From contig NZ_FODZ01000005.1 in NCBI RefSeq assembly GCF_900110505.1, positions 302,650 through 366,649 of the forward strand: DNA of 64,000 bases, given 5' to 3'. The notes below the pieces were generated by a model, which was given only the letters and a program-made list of their open reading frames with translations, had not been told where the DNA came from and did not search any database. The stretch is from Luteibacter sp. UNC138MFCol5.1 (GTDB lineage: Bacteria > Pseudomonadota > Gammaproteobacteria > Xanthomonadales > Rhodanobacteraceae). The translations under genes were made by a program, and so were the position numbers. Of this stretch, positions 54,657 through 63,884 are shown piece by piece; positions within the stretch are counted from its first letter, which is position 1, and every line of letters begins with the position of its first letter.

Positions 54657-55250
54657 ATGAATGACAACTCACGGGGCTCCATCCTGGCCGACGCCGCCAG
54701 CGGCGGCATGGACGTCCGGCCCCACGATGGCTCCGCCCAGCCTTCATCGTTCGCGACCCGCGTACGGGCGGTGATCAAGATGTCCGGCAGCGTCAGCGAG
54801 ATCGCCCGCCGCTGCGGGTTCTCGGAGGGCGTGGTCCGTAGCTGGCGCGACGGCAACACCGACCCGTCGCGCGGCCGTTGCGTCACGATGGCCAAGACCC
54901 TGGGCCTGTCGCTGGTCTGGCTGGCCGCCGGCGAGGGACCGATGATCCTCGACGGTTCGAGCGAAGATGTCGCGCGTACCGATACGTCCGAATCGCGTGA
55001 GCGCAGCGGCGGCCCGGCGCAGGCCGGCACGCTCGACGCGTCGCGCCTCGCGGCCGCGATGAAGCTGCTGCAGTCCGACATCGAGATGGCGGGAAGCCGG
55101 TTCTCGCCCGTCCGGCATGCGGACCTCGTGGCGGAGATGTATGCGATCCTCGGCCGTTCGGGCGACGCCGACTACGCGGACCGCATCGTCGCGTTCCGGC
55201 GCACGGTCGTCGGCCGCGTGCAGAGCGAGCCGGGCGCGGCGGCGGCCTGA
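54657..55250 (+). CDS. XRE/CI-like helix-turn-helix transcriptional regulator
   Basis: The 197-residue protein has a central helix-turn-helix segment, GSVSEIARRCGFSEGVVRSWRDGNTDPSRGR. LGLSLVWLAAGEGP follows, the pattern of phage CI-repressor-type N-terminal domains, but there is no peptidase S24 domain. An N-terminal tail of about 35 polar residues precedes it. Starts at 54639 and 54657 are both possible; 54657 has GAGG about 10 nt upstream. Its position beside receptor 3 suggests it may regulate the receptors, which is unproven. glyS converges on it. Confidence 0.68.
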   Translation: MNDNSRGSILADAASGGMDVRPHDGSAQPSSFATRVRAVIKMSGSVSEIARRCGFSEGVVRSWRDGNTDPSRGRCVTMAKTLGLSLVWLAAGEGPMILDGSSEDVARTDTSESRERSGGPAQAGTLDASRLAAAMKLLQSDIEMAGSRFSPVRHADLVAEMYAILGRSGDADYADRIVAFRRTVVGRVQSEPGAAAA

Positions 55251-55266
55251 AGGTTTCCGCGAAGCC

Positions 55267-55291
55267 GCGGTGCCGGGACAACCGGCACCGC
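55267..55291. terminator. Stem-loop between the regulator and glyS
   Basis: GCGGTGCCGG and CCGGCACCGC form a perfect 10-bp stem with a 5-nt loop, lying between convergent stop codons. It lacks a T-run on either side, so it is a probable bidirectional mRNA 3' end of the non-classical type. Confidence 0.5.
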
Positions 55292-55298
55292 TCGCCTC

Positions 55299-57443
55299 TC
55301 AAAGCCGCGAGATATCCGCGATAGCGCCGAAGCTGGCCTTCAGCTGCGCCAGCAGCGCCAGGCGGTTCGCACGCACCGCCGGGTTCTCCGCGTTGACCAG
55401 CACGTCGTCGAAGAAGCGATCCACGGGCGCCTGTAGCGCCGCGAGGCGGGCGAGCGTGCCGGTATAGTCGCGCGCGGCCAGCAGGCCCCGCGTTTCCGCA
55501 CGGGCGGCATCCAGCGCGGCATGCAGTTCGCGCTCGGCATCGACTTCGAAGTGCGCCGGATCGACCGTGCCGGGAATGGCGGGCGCGCCGGCTTCCTCGG
55601 CCTGCTTGCGCAGGATGTTGGCGACGCGCTTGTTCGCGGCCGCGAGGCTCGCCGCCTCCGGGCGGCGAGCGAACTCGCCCACGGCGCGAAGCCGCTGGTC
55701 GAAGTCGGGCAGCGTGGCGGGCGCCACGGCCAGCACCGATTCGAACTGATCGGGCGAGAAGCCCTGATCGGCGTAATAGCCACGCAGGCGCTCGAGCACG
55801 AAGCCGTGCACCTCGTCGCCGAGTTCGCGGCGGCGGGCGCCGATGTCGACGGGCGGCGCCTTGCCGTCCTTGCCCGGCTTCACGCCGGCCACGAGGGCGG
55901 CCTCCGGCACGAGATCGAAAGCCTCGGTGAGTGCGGCGCGCAGGTCGATGTCGATGCCGCCCTCGATCAGCGTACGGGCCAGGCCGAGCGCGGCGCGGCG
56001 CAGCGCGAAGGGGTCCTTGTTGCCGCTGGGCTTCAGGCCCACGGCGAAGATGCCCGCCAGCGTGTCGAGGCGTTCGGCCACGGCCAGCACCTGGCCGACC
56101 TTGCCCGCGGCGATCGCGTCGCCACCGAAGCGCGGCTGGTAGAAGCTGTCGAGGGCGTCGGCGACCTCGGTCGCGATGCCCTGGCGCGTCGCGTAGTAGC
56201 GACCCATCACGCCCTGCAGCTCCGGGAATTCACCGACCATGCGGGTGAGCAGGTCGCACTTCGCGAGCGCGGCGGCGTGGGTGGCCTGCCCGGCGTCGAC
56301 ACCGACGCGGTTGGCGACCACGCGCGCGAGCTCGGCGACGCGAACGGTCTTGTCCCACAGGCTGCCGAGCGACTGCTGGTAGGTGACCGTCTTCAGGCCC
56401 TCCTGCAGATCGGCCAGCGGCGTCTTGAGATCGGCGTCCCAGAAGAACTTCGCGTCGGCGAAACGCGGACGGATCACGCGCTCGTAGCCTTTGCGGATCT
56501 CCGCCGGGTCGCGGCTCTCGATGTTGGCCACACCGATGAAATGTTCCGTCAGGCGGCCATCGGCATCGAACACGGGCACGAACTTCTGGTTCGTTTCCAT
56601 CGTGGTCACGAGCGCCTCCGGCGGCACGTCGAGGAACTCGCGCTCGAAGGTGCAGGCGATGGCGACGGGCCACTCGGTGAGGTTGGCGATTTCATCGAGC
56701 AGCGCTTCCGACAGCCGCGGCACGCCGCCAGTGGCCACGCGGGCCACCTCGTCGCGCACGCGCCGGCGCCGCTCCGCCGGATCGGCGATGACGTGCGCGC
56801 CACGCAGCGCGTCGAGCCAGCTGTCGGCATCGGCGACATGCACCGGCTGCGGATGGTGGAAGCGGTGGCCGTTGCTGATCCGGCCGCTCTTCAGGCCGAG
56901 GATCTCGCCCTCGACGATGTCGGCACCGTGGAGCATCAGGAGCGTGTGCACCGGACGCACGAAGGTGTCGTCGCGGTCGCCCCAGCGCATGGCCTTCGGG
57001 ATCGGCAGGGCCTTGAGGGACTCGGTGACGATCTCGGGCAGCAACGCGGCGGTCGGCTGCCCCGCCTTCACGGCGCGGTACACGAACCACGCGCCCTTGT
57101 CGGTTTCCAGCGTCTCGAGCGCCGCGACGTCGACCCCGCAGGATTGCGCGAAGCCCACGAGCGCCTTGCCCGGCTCACCGTCGGGACCGACGCTGGCGGC
57201 GACGGCGGGGCCGCGACGCTCGACCGTCTGTTCGGGCTGCGCGGTCGCGACGTCGGGAATGTGCACGGCGAGGCGACGCGGAGAGGCATACGCCTTCGCC
57301 GCCGCGAAATCGCCAGCCACGCCGCGCTTTTCCAGCCCTTCCACGACGCCGCGCGCGAACGCGGCGGCGAGATCGTCGAGCGCCTTCGGCGGCAGTTCTT
57401 CGGTGCCGAGCTCGATGACGAGCGGCAGTCGCTTATCGGCCAT
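55299..57443 (-). CDS. glyS: Glycyl-tRNA synthetase beta subunit
   Basis: This is the tRNA-binding/accessory subunit of the alpha2beta2 bacterial glycyl-tRNA synthetase. The 714-residue product starts with the family signature [20 protein letters not shown] and contains [21 protein letters not shown] and the HD-like and anticodon-binding C-terminal regions. Its start lies 11 nt inside the end of glyQ, so the subunits are translationally coupled, as expected for a stoichiometric complex. Confidence 0.96.
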   Translation of the reverse strand: MADKRLPLVIELGTEELPPKALDDLAAAFARGVVEGLEKRGVAGDFAAAKAYASPRRLAVHIPDVATAQPEQTVERRGPAVAASVGPDGEPGKALVGFAQSCGVDVAALETLETDKGAWFVYRAVKAGQPTAALLPEIVTESLKALPIPKAMRWGDRDDTFVRPVHTLLMLHGADIVEGEILGLKSGRISNGHRFHHPQPVHVADADSWLDALRGAHVIADPAERRRRVRDEVARVATGGVPRLSEALLDEIANLTEWPVAIACTFEREFLDVPPEALVTTMETNQKFVPVFDADGRLTEHFIGVANIESRDPAEIRKGYERVIRPRFADAKFFWDADLKTPLADLQEGLKTVTYQQSLGSLWDKTVRVAELARVVANRVGVDAGQATHAAALAKCDLLTRMVGEFPELQGVMGRYYATRQGIATEVADALDSFYQPRFGGDAIAAGKVGQVLAVAERLDTLAGIFAVGLKPSGNKDPFALRRAALGLARTLIEGGIDIDLRAALTEAFDLVPEAALVAGVKPGKDGKAPPVDIGARRRELGDEVHGFVLERLRGYYADQGFSPDQFESVLAVAPATLPDFDQRLRAVGEFARRPEAASLAAANKRVANILRKQAEEAGAPAIPGTVDPAHFEVDAERELHAALDAARAETRGLLAARDYTGTLARLAALQAPVDRFFDDVLVNAENPAVRANRLALLAQLKASFGAIADISRL

Positions 57444-58347
57444 GGACGGCCTCCTTGTCTTTCTTCAGGCCGGGGAACCCGAGTTTCTCGCGCTGGGCGA
57501 CGTAGGCCTCCGCGACGCTACGCGCCAGGGTGCGCACGCGCAGGATGAAGCGCTGGCGCTCCGTCACGCTGATGGCGCGGCGCGCGTCGAGCAGGTTGAA
57601 CGCATGGCTGGCCTTGCAGACCTGCTCGTAAGCGGGAAGCGGCAGGCCCGCGCCGATGAGCTTCACGGCCTCGCCTTCGCACACGTCGAACCAGTGGAAG
57701 AGCTCCGGAACGTTGGCGTATTCGAAGTTGTAGGTGCTCTGCTCCACCTCGTTCTGGTGGAACACGTCGCCATAGGTCACCACGCCGTGGGGCGCGTGCG
57801 TCCAGACGATGTCGTAGATGCTGTCGACGTTCTGCAGGTACATCACGAGGCGTTCGAGGCCGTACGTGATCTCGCCCGTGACGGGCCGGCATTCCAGGCC
57901 GCCGGCCTGCTGGAAATAGGTGAACTGGGTCACCTCCATCCCGTTGAGCCAGACCTCCCAGCCGAGACCCCAGGCGCCGAGCGTCGGCGATTCCCAGTTG
58001 TCTTCCACGAAGCGCAGGTCGTGCACCAGCGGATCGATGCCGAGCGCCTTCAGGGAGCCGATGTAGCGCTCCAGGATGTCGTCAGGATTCGGCTTCAGCA
58101 CCACCTGGTACTGGTAGTAGTGCTGCAGGCGGTTCGGGTTGTCGCCGTAGCGGCCGTCGGTCGGGCGGCGGCAGGGCTGCACGTAGGCGGCGGCCCAGGG
58201 TTCCGGTCCGAGAGCGCGCAGGAAGGTTGCCGGGTGGAACGTGCCCGCGCCGACCTCGGTGTCGAGGGGCTGCACCAGCACGCAGCCCTGCTCCGCCCAG
58301 TAGCGGTTCAGGGTCTGGATCACGTCTTGGAAAGTGGGCGCGGACAT
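57433..58347 (-). CDS. glyQ: Glycyl-tRNA synthetase alpha subunit
   Basis: This catalytic subunit activates glycine. The 304-residue product has [19 protein letters not shown] at the N-terminus, then [39 protein letters not shown] and [21 protein letters not shown], all characteristic. ATG 58347 is standard. The gene is divergent from the GspE-like gene; 66 bp separate the starts and contain GGCTAGTATAGCG, a likely -10 region. Confidence 0.97.
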   Translation of the reverse strand: MSAPTFQDVIQTLNRYWAEQGCVLVQPLDTEVGAGTFHPATFLRALGPEPWAAAYVQPCRRPTDGRYGDNPNRLQHYYQYQVVLKPNPDDILERYIGSLKALGIDPLVHDLRFVEDNWESPTLGAWGLGWEVWLNGMEVTQFTYFQQAGGLECRPVTGEITYGLERLVMYLQNVDSIYDIVWTHAPHGVVTYGDVFHQNEVEQSTYNFEYANVPELFHWFDVCEGEAVKLIGAGLPLPAYEQVCKASHAFNLLDARRAISVTERQRFILRVRTLARSVAEAYVAQREKLGFPGLKKDKEAVHGR

Positions 58348-58413
58348 GGTTCCCGGGTCCTTTGGAAAGCGGGCTAGTATAGCGGCGTGGGATTCACACG
58401 GGGTCGGACGTCA

Positions 58414-60228
58414 ATGGCAGTCAATCCGCAGAACGGCGCGCTACTGGGCCGCCGCGGCAGGTTGGAACTGGACGAGGTGCTTGCCTCGCTGGTGGTCGAC
58501 GGATACCTCACGGGCGAGGACGCCAAGCGCGTCCGCCTGGGTTCGCGCAGCGGGAAATCGGCGATCGAGCTGCATCCCCTCGTGCTCATCGCCAACGGCA
58601 AGGTGGAGAACGGACGCGATCCGGGCCGGCCGCTCAGCCTCGAGACCCTCGTGGAGTGGCTCGCCGGCAAGGCCGGCCTGCCGTACCTGAAGATCGACCC
58701 GATGAAGGTGAACGTCGCGCAGGCGACCCAGGCCGTCAGCAGCGCATACGCGCAGCGGCACCGCATCCTGCCCGTGGCGGCGTCGCCCTCCGAGGTCACC
58801 TTCGCCACCGCGGAGCCCTTCGACACCGGCTGGGCGAACGACCTCGCCCACATGCTCCGCCGCGACGTCCGCCGCGTCGTCTCGAATCCGATCGACATCA
58901 ATCGCTACCTGCTCGAGTTCTACGGGGTGCAGCGATCGATCCAGCTCGCGCAGGACGCGAAGGGTAACGAACCTTCGAAGATCATCAACTTCGAACAGCT
59001 CGTCGAACTGGGCAAGACCGGCGAAGTCGGCGCGGACGATCGCCATGTCGTCCACATCGTCGACTGGTTGCTGCAGTACGCGTTCGAACAGCGCGCGTCG
59101 GACATCCACCTCGAACCCCGCCGCGACGCCGGACAGATGCGCTTCCGCATCGACGGCGTGATGCAGAAGGTGTTCGAACTGCCGCCGCCGGTGATGGCGG
59201 CGGTCACGGCGCGCGTGAAGATCCTCGCGCGCATGGACGTCGCCGAGAAGCGCCGGCCGCAGGATGGCCGCATCAAGACGCGTTCGGCCGGCGGGCGTGA
59301 GGTCGAGCTGCGTATCTCCACGATGCCGACGGCGTTCGGGGAGAAGGTCGTGATGCGAATCTTCGATCCCGATCTCGTGATGAAGGACTTCGCCCAGCTC
59401 GGCTTCTCGCCCGACGAGGATGCGATCTGGCGCGGCATGGTCGAGCGGCCGCACGGCATCGTGCTGGTCACCGGGCCGACAGGCTCCGGCAAGACGACCA
59501 CGCTGTACTCCACGCTGAAGCACCTGGCGCGGCCGGAACTCAACGTCTGCACCGTGGAAGACCCCATCGAGATGGTGTCCCCGGACCTCAACCAGATGCA
59601 GGTGCAGCCGGCGATCGACCTCGACTTCGCCGCGGGCGTCCGCACGCTTCTGCGCCAGGACCCGGACATCATCATGATCGGCGAGATCCGCGATCTCGAG
59701 ACCGCGCAGATGGCGGTCCAGGCGTCGCTCACCGGTCACCTCGTGCTGTCGACGCTGCACACCAACGATTCGCCGAGCGCGGTCACCCGCCTGCTCGACC
59801 TGGGCGTGCCGCATTACCTCATCCAGTCGACGCTGACCGGCGTGGTGGCCCAGCGCCTGGTGCGCACGCTGTGTCCGCACTGCAAGACGGTGGCGACGCA
59901 GGACCCGGAGGCATGGCGGGTGCTCACACATGGGTGGGACGTGCCGGTACCCGACCGCGTGTACGAGGCCGTCGGATGCCTCGAGTGTCGCAAAACCGGC
60001 TTCCTCGGCCGCACGGGCGTGTACGAGATGATGCCGATGTCGGGACGTTTGCGTGCGCTGATCGCCGCGGACCTCGACCTCGGACGCTTTGGTGCCGCCG
60101 CCCTGAAGGAAGGCATGAAGCCGCTGCGGATATCGGCGGCGATGCAGGTCGCGGCCGGACTGACCACCGTGCGCGAAGTCCTCAACGTGCTCCCGCCCAC
60201 CGAGATCGAAGAAAACAGTACGTCATGA
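58414..60228 (+). CDS. GspE/PulE/PilB-family secretion ATPase
   Basis: The 604-residue hexameric ATPase has an N-terminal domain related to MshEN/T2SSE-N (GRLELDEVLASLVVDGYL, about 19-36), then the catalytic domain. Motifs are Walker A GPTGSGKT (354-361), the Asp-box region ELRIST, Walker B IIMIGEIRD (about 419-427) and the His box. The zinc-binding tetracysteine is Cys487/490 and Cys522/525. It would power a type II secretion or type IV pilus-like machine, but no pseudopilin, secretin or platform gene is adjacent, so the system is unknown. ATG 58414 is preferred over GTG 58387. It is coupled (ATGA) to a glutamine amidotransferase gene. Confidence 0.9.
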   Translation: MAVNPQNGALLGRRGRLELDEVLASLVVDGYLTGEDAKRVRLGSRSGKSAIELHPLVLIANGKVENGRDPGRPLSLETLVEWLAGKAGLPYLKIDPMKVNVAQATQAVSSAYAQRHRILPVAASPSEVTFATAEPFDTGWANDLAHMLRRDVRRVVSNPIDINRYLLEFYGVQRSIQLAQDAKGNEPSKIINFEQLVELGKTGEVGADDRHVVHIVDWLLQYAFEQRASDIHLEPRRDAGQMRFRIDGVMQKVFELPPPVMAAVTARVKILARMDVAEKRRPQDGRIKTRSAGGREVELRISTMPTAFGEKVVMRIFDPDLVMKDFAQLGFSPDEDAIWRGMVERPHGIVLVTGPTGSGKTTTLYSTLKHLARPELNVCTVEDPIEMVSPDLNQMQVQPAIDLDFAAGVRTLLRQDPDIIMIGEIRDLETAQMAVQASLTGHLVLSTLHTNDSPSAVTRLLDLGVPHYLIQSTLTGVVAQRLVRTLCPHCKTVATQDPEAWRVLTHGWDVPVPDRVYEAVGCLECRKTGFLGRTGVYEMMPMSGRLRALIAADLDLGRFGAAALKEGMKPLRISAAMQVAAGLTTVREVLNVLPPTEIEENSTS

Positions 60229-60962
60229 AGCCCGTCCTCATCGTTCGCACCGGTCGCGCACCCGACGTCATCGCGGGACGCCATGGTGATTTTCCCCGCT
60301 GGTTCCGGCTCGGCCTCCGCCTTCGCGACGTTCATCTGCGCGTGGTGGATGTGCAGCACGGCGACTCCCTCCCCGATCCGGACGAATGCGCCGGCGCGGT
60401 GATCACGGGGTCGGCCTCGATGGTCACGGAAAAACTTCCCTGGAGCGAGCGCACCGCGGGATGGATACGCGATGCGATGGACGTCGACTTGCCGATGCTG
60501 GGCGTCTGCTACGGCCACCAGCTGATGTCGCACGCCCTCGGTGGCCGCGTCGACTACCTGAGCGGCGGCCGCGAGATGGGTACGGTGACACTGACGACAC
60601 AGGATGCCGCCAGCTCGGATGTGCTGGGTGCCGGCCTGCCGGCGACGTTCGGTGCCCACGCGACGCACGAGCAGAGCGTGCTGGAACTGCCTCCCGGCGC
60701 ACGCACCCTCGCCGGATCGGATCGCGATCCCAACCATCTCGTGCGCTACGGGACGCACGCGCTGAGCACGCAGTTCCATCCGGAGTTTTCCGCGGAAGTG
60801 ATGCGCGCGTACATCCGCCGAAAGCACGACGCGTTGCGGGACGAAGGCCAATGCCCCGACCGCTTGCTCGCGAGCGTCGCGCCGACGCCGGTCGCGACGA
60901 GCCTTCTTCGCTTCTTCGTGCGCGAGCACCTCCTCGCGCGGCGCGAGACGTCAGCCGCGTAG
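60225..60962 (+). CDS. Class I glutamine amidotransferase-like protein
   Basis: The 245-residue protein has the Cys-His-Glu triad: GVCYGHQLM (Cys95), FHPEFS (His185, Glu187) and an oxyanion-type VITGSASMVTE loop. It belongs to the GuaA-N-terminal-like, YfeJ-type group, stand-alone amidotransferases that cleave glutamine or gamma-glutamyl compounds. No synthetase partner is nearby, so its acceptor is unknown. Its start overlaps the ATPase stop (ATGA), although a functional link is not obvious. Its 3' end overlaps the convergent rhomboid gene by 12 nt. Confidence 0.82.
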   Translation: MKPVLIVRTGRAPDVIAGRHGDFPRWFRLGLRLRDVHLRVVDVQHGDSLPDPDECAGAVITGSASMVTEKLPWSERTAGWIRDAMDVDLPMLGVCYGHQLMSHALGGRVDYLSGGREMGTVTLTTQDAASSDVLGAGLPATFGAHATHEQSVLELPPGARTLAGSDRDPNHLVRYGTHALSTQFHPEFSAEVMRAYIRRKHDALRDEGQCPDRLLASVAPTPVATSLLRFFVREHLLARRETSAA

Positions 60963-61634
60963 CCGCCGGGCGATCGCCCCGCGCGAGAACAACGCGAAGA
61001 CGATGCCGAAGACGAAGCCGCCGATGTGGGTCCACCAGACGACGGCGCCATAGCTGGCTCCCGCGTAGCTGAAGAGCAACTGCACCAGCGCCCAGATGCC
61101 GATGAGCACGAAGGCGGGGACGCGCACGAACTCGAGATACAACCCGAGCGGCAACACGAGACCGAGGCGGGTGCGCGGGAACAGGGTCACGTAGGCTCCG
61201 ACCACCGCCGATACCGCGCCACTGCAACCGATGATCGCGACCCGCGCGCCGGTCAGGGAAATCGCACCGATCAGGTTGCCCACCACGCCGCCAAGCAGGA
61301 ACAGGAGCAGGAAGCGCGGCGAGCCAAGGCTACGCTCGGCCGGGAGGCTGAAGATGACGAGGAAGAGCAGGTTGCTGAGCAGGTGCAGCCAGCCGGCATG
61401 GATGAATGTCGCCGTGAAGAGCCGCAGCAATGCCGGGTCGCTGATCTGCTCCCACAGCGGCAGGCCCGTGCCGAACAGATGGGCGGGGACCGTACCCCAC
61501 CGGAGCATGAACGCCGTTCGCTCGTCGCGACTGCTCAGTGCGAGCGCGACGAAGCTGACCACGCAGACGATCACCACGAGTATCGTCGCCCAGCACAACC
61601 GCGAGCGCCGGCGCGTGTCGACGTGAACGAACAT
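60951..61634 (-). CDS. Rhomboid family intramembrane serine protease
   Basis: The 227-residue polytopic protein carries the rhomboid hallmarks: FIHAGWLHLLSNLLFLVIF (77-95), the nucleophile motif GCSGAVSA (Ser138) and the catalytic histidine in THIGGFVFG (His203). About six to seven membrane helices are visible, the first at residues 13-33. It should cleave membrane-protein substrates within the bilayer. The start at 61634 is chosen because an upstream extension is antisense-like; it lies 2 nt beyond the stop of the GspA-like gene, so both are in one operon. Confidence 0.9.
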   Translation of the reverse strand: MFVHVDTRRRSRLCWATILVVIVCVVSFVALALSSRDERTAFMLRWGTVPAHLFGTGLPLWEQISDPALLRLFTATFIHAGWLHLLSNLLFLVIFSLPAERSLGSPRFLLLFLLGGVVGNLIGAISLTGARVAIIGCSGAVSAVVGAYVTLFPRTRLGLVLPLGLYLEFVRVPAFVLIGIWALVQLLFSYAGASYGAVVWWTHIGGFVFGIVFALFSRGAIARRLRG

Positions 61635-61636
61635 GC

Positions 61637-63241
61637 TCAGGGCACGCCGCGTGCGAGGTGTGGTCCGTTCGTGTCGAGGGACGACAACGCGAACATGGTT
61701 TCCGGCCCGATCACGCCATCGGCGGCGATGCCGAAACGGCGCTGCAGCGTCAGCACGCGCGTTTCCACGGAACGGTCGAACGTCGTCGGCGATGTGCCGG
61801 ATGCCGCCGCCGGGTCCGGAGGCAAACGCTCGAGTGCCCATGCCAGCCCGTCGCCACTGCTGCCGCGCGACAGCTTGCCGGGCATGTCGGGATCCACCCG
61901 GAAAACGGCGTAGAAGCGGCCGTTCCAGACCTGTTCGAAGGCCTCACGCGTCAGTTCGACGTACTTCCCGCCGAGGTAAAGCCGGACCGCCTCGTCGCCC
62001 GCGCCTACCAGCAACACTTGTTGCTTCGCGTTGGCGTCGTCGAGCTCCAGCACGATCGGCCGGTCGAATCGCCGAAGCTGGTCGAGCGAGCCCCGACCAC
62101 TGACGCATGCGAAGCCCGGGAAGATCACGGCGTCGCAGTTGATGGCGTTGGCGACGGACGTCTCTTTGGACGACACCTGCCAGCGGGCGAGGAGCTCACC
62201 CCAGACACGGACTTTGCCGACGTCGGGCAAGGGGAGCGCATCGTGGAACTTCGCGAGTGCCTGCTCGGGCGTGGCGGTCACGAGACTCTTCGGCCGCGAA
62301 GGACTGTGGCCCGTGAAGAACCAGGTCGCCGCGCCGCCGATGACGATGATCGCGACCAGCACGGCGGCCGCCAGCAACGCCTTGCGATAGCGCCGGATCC
62401 AGTAGAGCGCGTGCTCGGGCAACGCTTCGCGCACGACGAACCCCAGCGCGCGCTCGCCGATCGATTGTTCGCCCCGCTCGGCCGCTCGCTCGAGGGCGCG
62501 CTGAGCCAGGGTATTCAGACGACGGGGATTACCTCTGCCGTCGTCGCGCAGGCTACGCAGCCCGAGGCGGCTGAAGGGCATCTGCGTCGTGCCAGCGACA
62601 TGCAGGCGGTGCCGGACGTAGCGCTCGCTTTCCTCATCGGTCAGGGGCGGCAGGCTCAGACGACGCTGGATGTGCGCCGAAATCGTGGGCGCCCCGTCCG
62701 TGGACAAGCGCTCCAGCAGGGTCGACTCGCCTGCGAGGACCACATGAAACGGAGCGCCCGCTTTCTCGCTCGCCTTGAGAATCCGCTCGACCAGGGACAG
62801 ATCGTCGTCGCCAAGTACTTCGGCGTCGTCGAGAATCCAGAGGTAACGGTGATTGACGTGGTGCGACAGGCGCGCCAGACCCGCGGCGAGCCCGTCGACG
62901 AGATGCTCGCGCGTGTTGGCATCGGCGCTCAGGGGCAGCGGGAGCCCGAAACCGGCGTACAGCGAACGGAGCCAGGCGACGGTCTCGAGCGCATAGTCGC
63001 CGGCGCCATGACGCACGGCGCGGACACCGTGATTCGGCGCATCGGCTTCAATCAGCAGGCACGACAGCGTCTTACCCACGCCAGCATCGCCGGTGATCAG
63101 CGTGACACTGGAGGTTCCCGCACCCACCTCGTATTCCACGTGCGCCAGGATCTCCCGCTCACGTGCGAACAGGCACGCGAAGCGCGGATCCGGTGCGTCG
63201 CCGAACGGCGGCTCGCGAAGTCCGAATGTCTGTAGATACAT
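61637..63241 (-). CDS. GspA/ExeA-like AAA ATPase with peptidoglycan-binding domain
   Basis: The 534-residue protein begins MYLQTFGLREPPFGDAPDPR, the ExeA/GspA family signature. It has Walker A GDAGVGKT (51-58), Walker B LWILDDAEVL (134-143), a membrane helix at 288-309, a periplasmic region of unclear fold, and a C-terminal PG_binding_1-like domain (TLQRRFGIAADGVIGPETM). ExeA helps insert the type II secretin through peptidoglycan. Together with the GspE-type ATPase 1.4 kb away it suggests a dispersed secretion or pilus system. It shares an operon with the rhomboid gene; repeats and the rRNA terminators lie upstream. Confidence 0.85.
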   Translation of the reverse strand: MYLQTFGLREPPFGDAPDPRFACLFAREREILAHVEYEVGAGTSSVTLITGDAGVGKTLSCLLIEADAPNHGVRAVRHGAGDYALETVAWLRSLYAGFGLPLPLSADANTREHLVDGLAAGLARLSHHVNHRYLWILDDAEVLGDDDLSLVERILKASEKAGAPFHVVLAGESTLLERLSTDGAPTISAHIQRRLSLPPLTDEESERYVRHRLHVAGTTQMPFSRLGLRSLRDDGRGNPRRLNTLAQRALERAAERGEQSIGERALGFVVREALPEHALYWIRRYRKALLAAAVLVAIIVIGGAATWFFTGHSPSRPKSLVTATPEQALAKFHDALPLPDVGKVRVWGELLARWQVSSKETSVANAINCDAVIFPGFACVSGRGSLDQLRRFDRPIVLELDDANAKQQVLLVGAGDEAVRLYLGGKYVELTREAFEQVWNGRFYAVFRVDPDMPGKLSRGSSGDGLAWALERLPPDPAAASGTSPTTFDRSVETRVLTLQRRFGIAADGVIGPETMFALSSLDTNGPHLARGVP

Positions 63242-63333
63242 GGGCCTACTGTAGCGGATTCGCTGGGAAAGATCGGCACGGTAGCGCCGTGGGCGCGGCG
63301 TTGAGGACGATGGCTGTCGCGATACCCGTGACC

Positions 63334-63502
63334 GCAGGACCTGCGGCGTGCGGCGAGGAGCGGTCGCGGCCAGGTCCGCTCCTACACAAGCGCGCGACAC
63401 GGCGGCCTGTGGGAGCGCACCTGGGCGCGACGGCTCGTCGCGAGGCGACGCAGGACCTGCGGCGTTCGGCGAGAAGCGGTCGCGGCCGGGTCCGCTCCCA
63501 CA
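63334..63502. repeat. Pair of 53-bp direct repeats with GGAGC-type palindromes
   Basis: 63334-63386 and 63450-63502 agree at all but four positions. Both begin GCAGGACCTGCGGCG and contain AGCGGTCGCGGCC-RGGTCCGCTCC, an inverted repeat that can fold. Between them a further TGTGGGAGCGCACCTGGGCGC unit occurs, so the region is a cluster of the dispersed GTGGGAGC family. Confidence 0.7.
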
Positions 63503-63515
63503 GCGCAAAAGAAAA

Positions 63516-63540
63516 AACCCGGCCTCATTGAGACCGGGTT
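63516..63540. terminator. Distal intrinsic terminator of the rRNA operon
   Basis: AACCCGG and CCGGGTT arms with an inner CTC/GAG pair form the stem. On the minus strand it is followed by a run of T residues (plus-strand A6 at 63512-63517) and on the plus strand by TTT, so it can work in both directions. Confidence 0.82.
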
Positions 63541-63544
63541 TTTG

Positions 63545-63568
63545 GGATAAAGCCCCTGGCGGTGACCT
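63545..63568 (-). repeat. Duplicate of the 5S rRNA 3' tail
   Basis: GGATAAAGCCCCTGGCGGTG and the next four bases recur exactly 100 bp to the right at 63645-63668, where they form the 3' end of the 5S rRNA gene and its flank. This copy lacks the rest of the 5S gene. Confidence 0.8.
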
Positions 63569-63614
63569 GTTGCAGTGCGTGCCCTCCGGGCACGACAGCA
63601 ACAGCGGAAAAGAC

Positions 63615-63642
63615 GAAGGCCTCCCCGATCGGGGAGGCCTTC
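63615..63642 (-). terminator. Proximal intrinsic terminator after 5S rRNA
   Basis: GAAGGCCTCCCC and GGGGAGGCCTTC form a perfect 12-bp stem with a GATC loop, about 12 nt past the 5S 3' end, followed on the minus strand by GTCTTTTCC. Confidence 0.8.
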
Positions 63643-63653
63643 TTGGATAAAGC

Positions 63654-63769
63654 CCCTGGCGGTGACCTACTCTTGCATGGCTTGAGCCACACTACCATCG
63701 GCGCATGCGCGTTTCACTTCTGAGTTCGGGATGGGATCAGGTGGTACCACGCCGCTATGGCCGCCAGGG
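63654..63769 (-). rRNA. rrf: 5S ribosomal RNA
   Basis: On the minus strand the segment begins CCTGGCGGCCATAGCGGC and contains GGTACCACCTGATCCC, GAACTCAGAAGTGAAACG and GCCGATGGTAGTGTGG. It ends AGAGTAGGTCACCGCCAGG, with the terminal helix formed by CCTGGCGG and CCGCCAGG. At about 116 nt the length is normal. Ends are estimated from the terminal helix. It follows the 23S gene with a 115-bp spacer containing an AAGACG/CGTCTT stem. Confidence 0.95.
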
Positions 63770-63884
63770 AAGGGGTGGGAGCAGCGCAGGTGCGCCGGCT
63801 CCACAGAGGGATGTAAACGAGTGACAAGCGTCCGGGAACGACCGGAGGATTGTATTAAGACGGTGAAGCGTCTTGGGGTTATAT

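Larger units (their letters stand above)
63242..63653. other. Gene-free region between the GspA-like gene and 5S rRNA
   Basis: This 412-bp gap holds a pair of 53-bp GGAGC-type direct repeats, two strong intrinsic terminators for the rRNA operon and a copy of the 5S 3' tail. No protein gene is supported. Confidence 0.7.
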
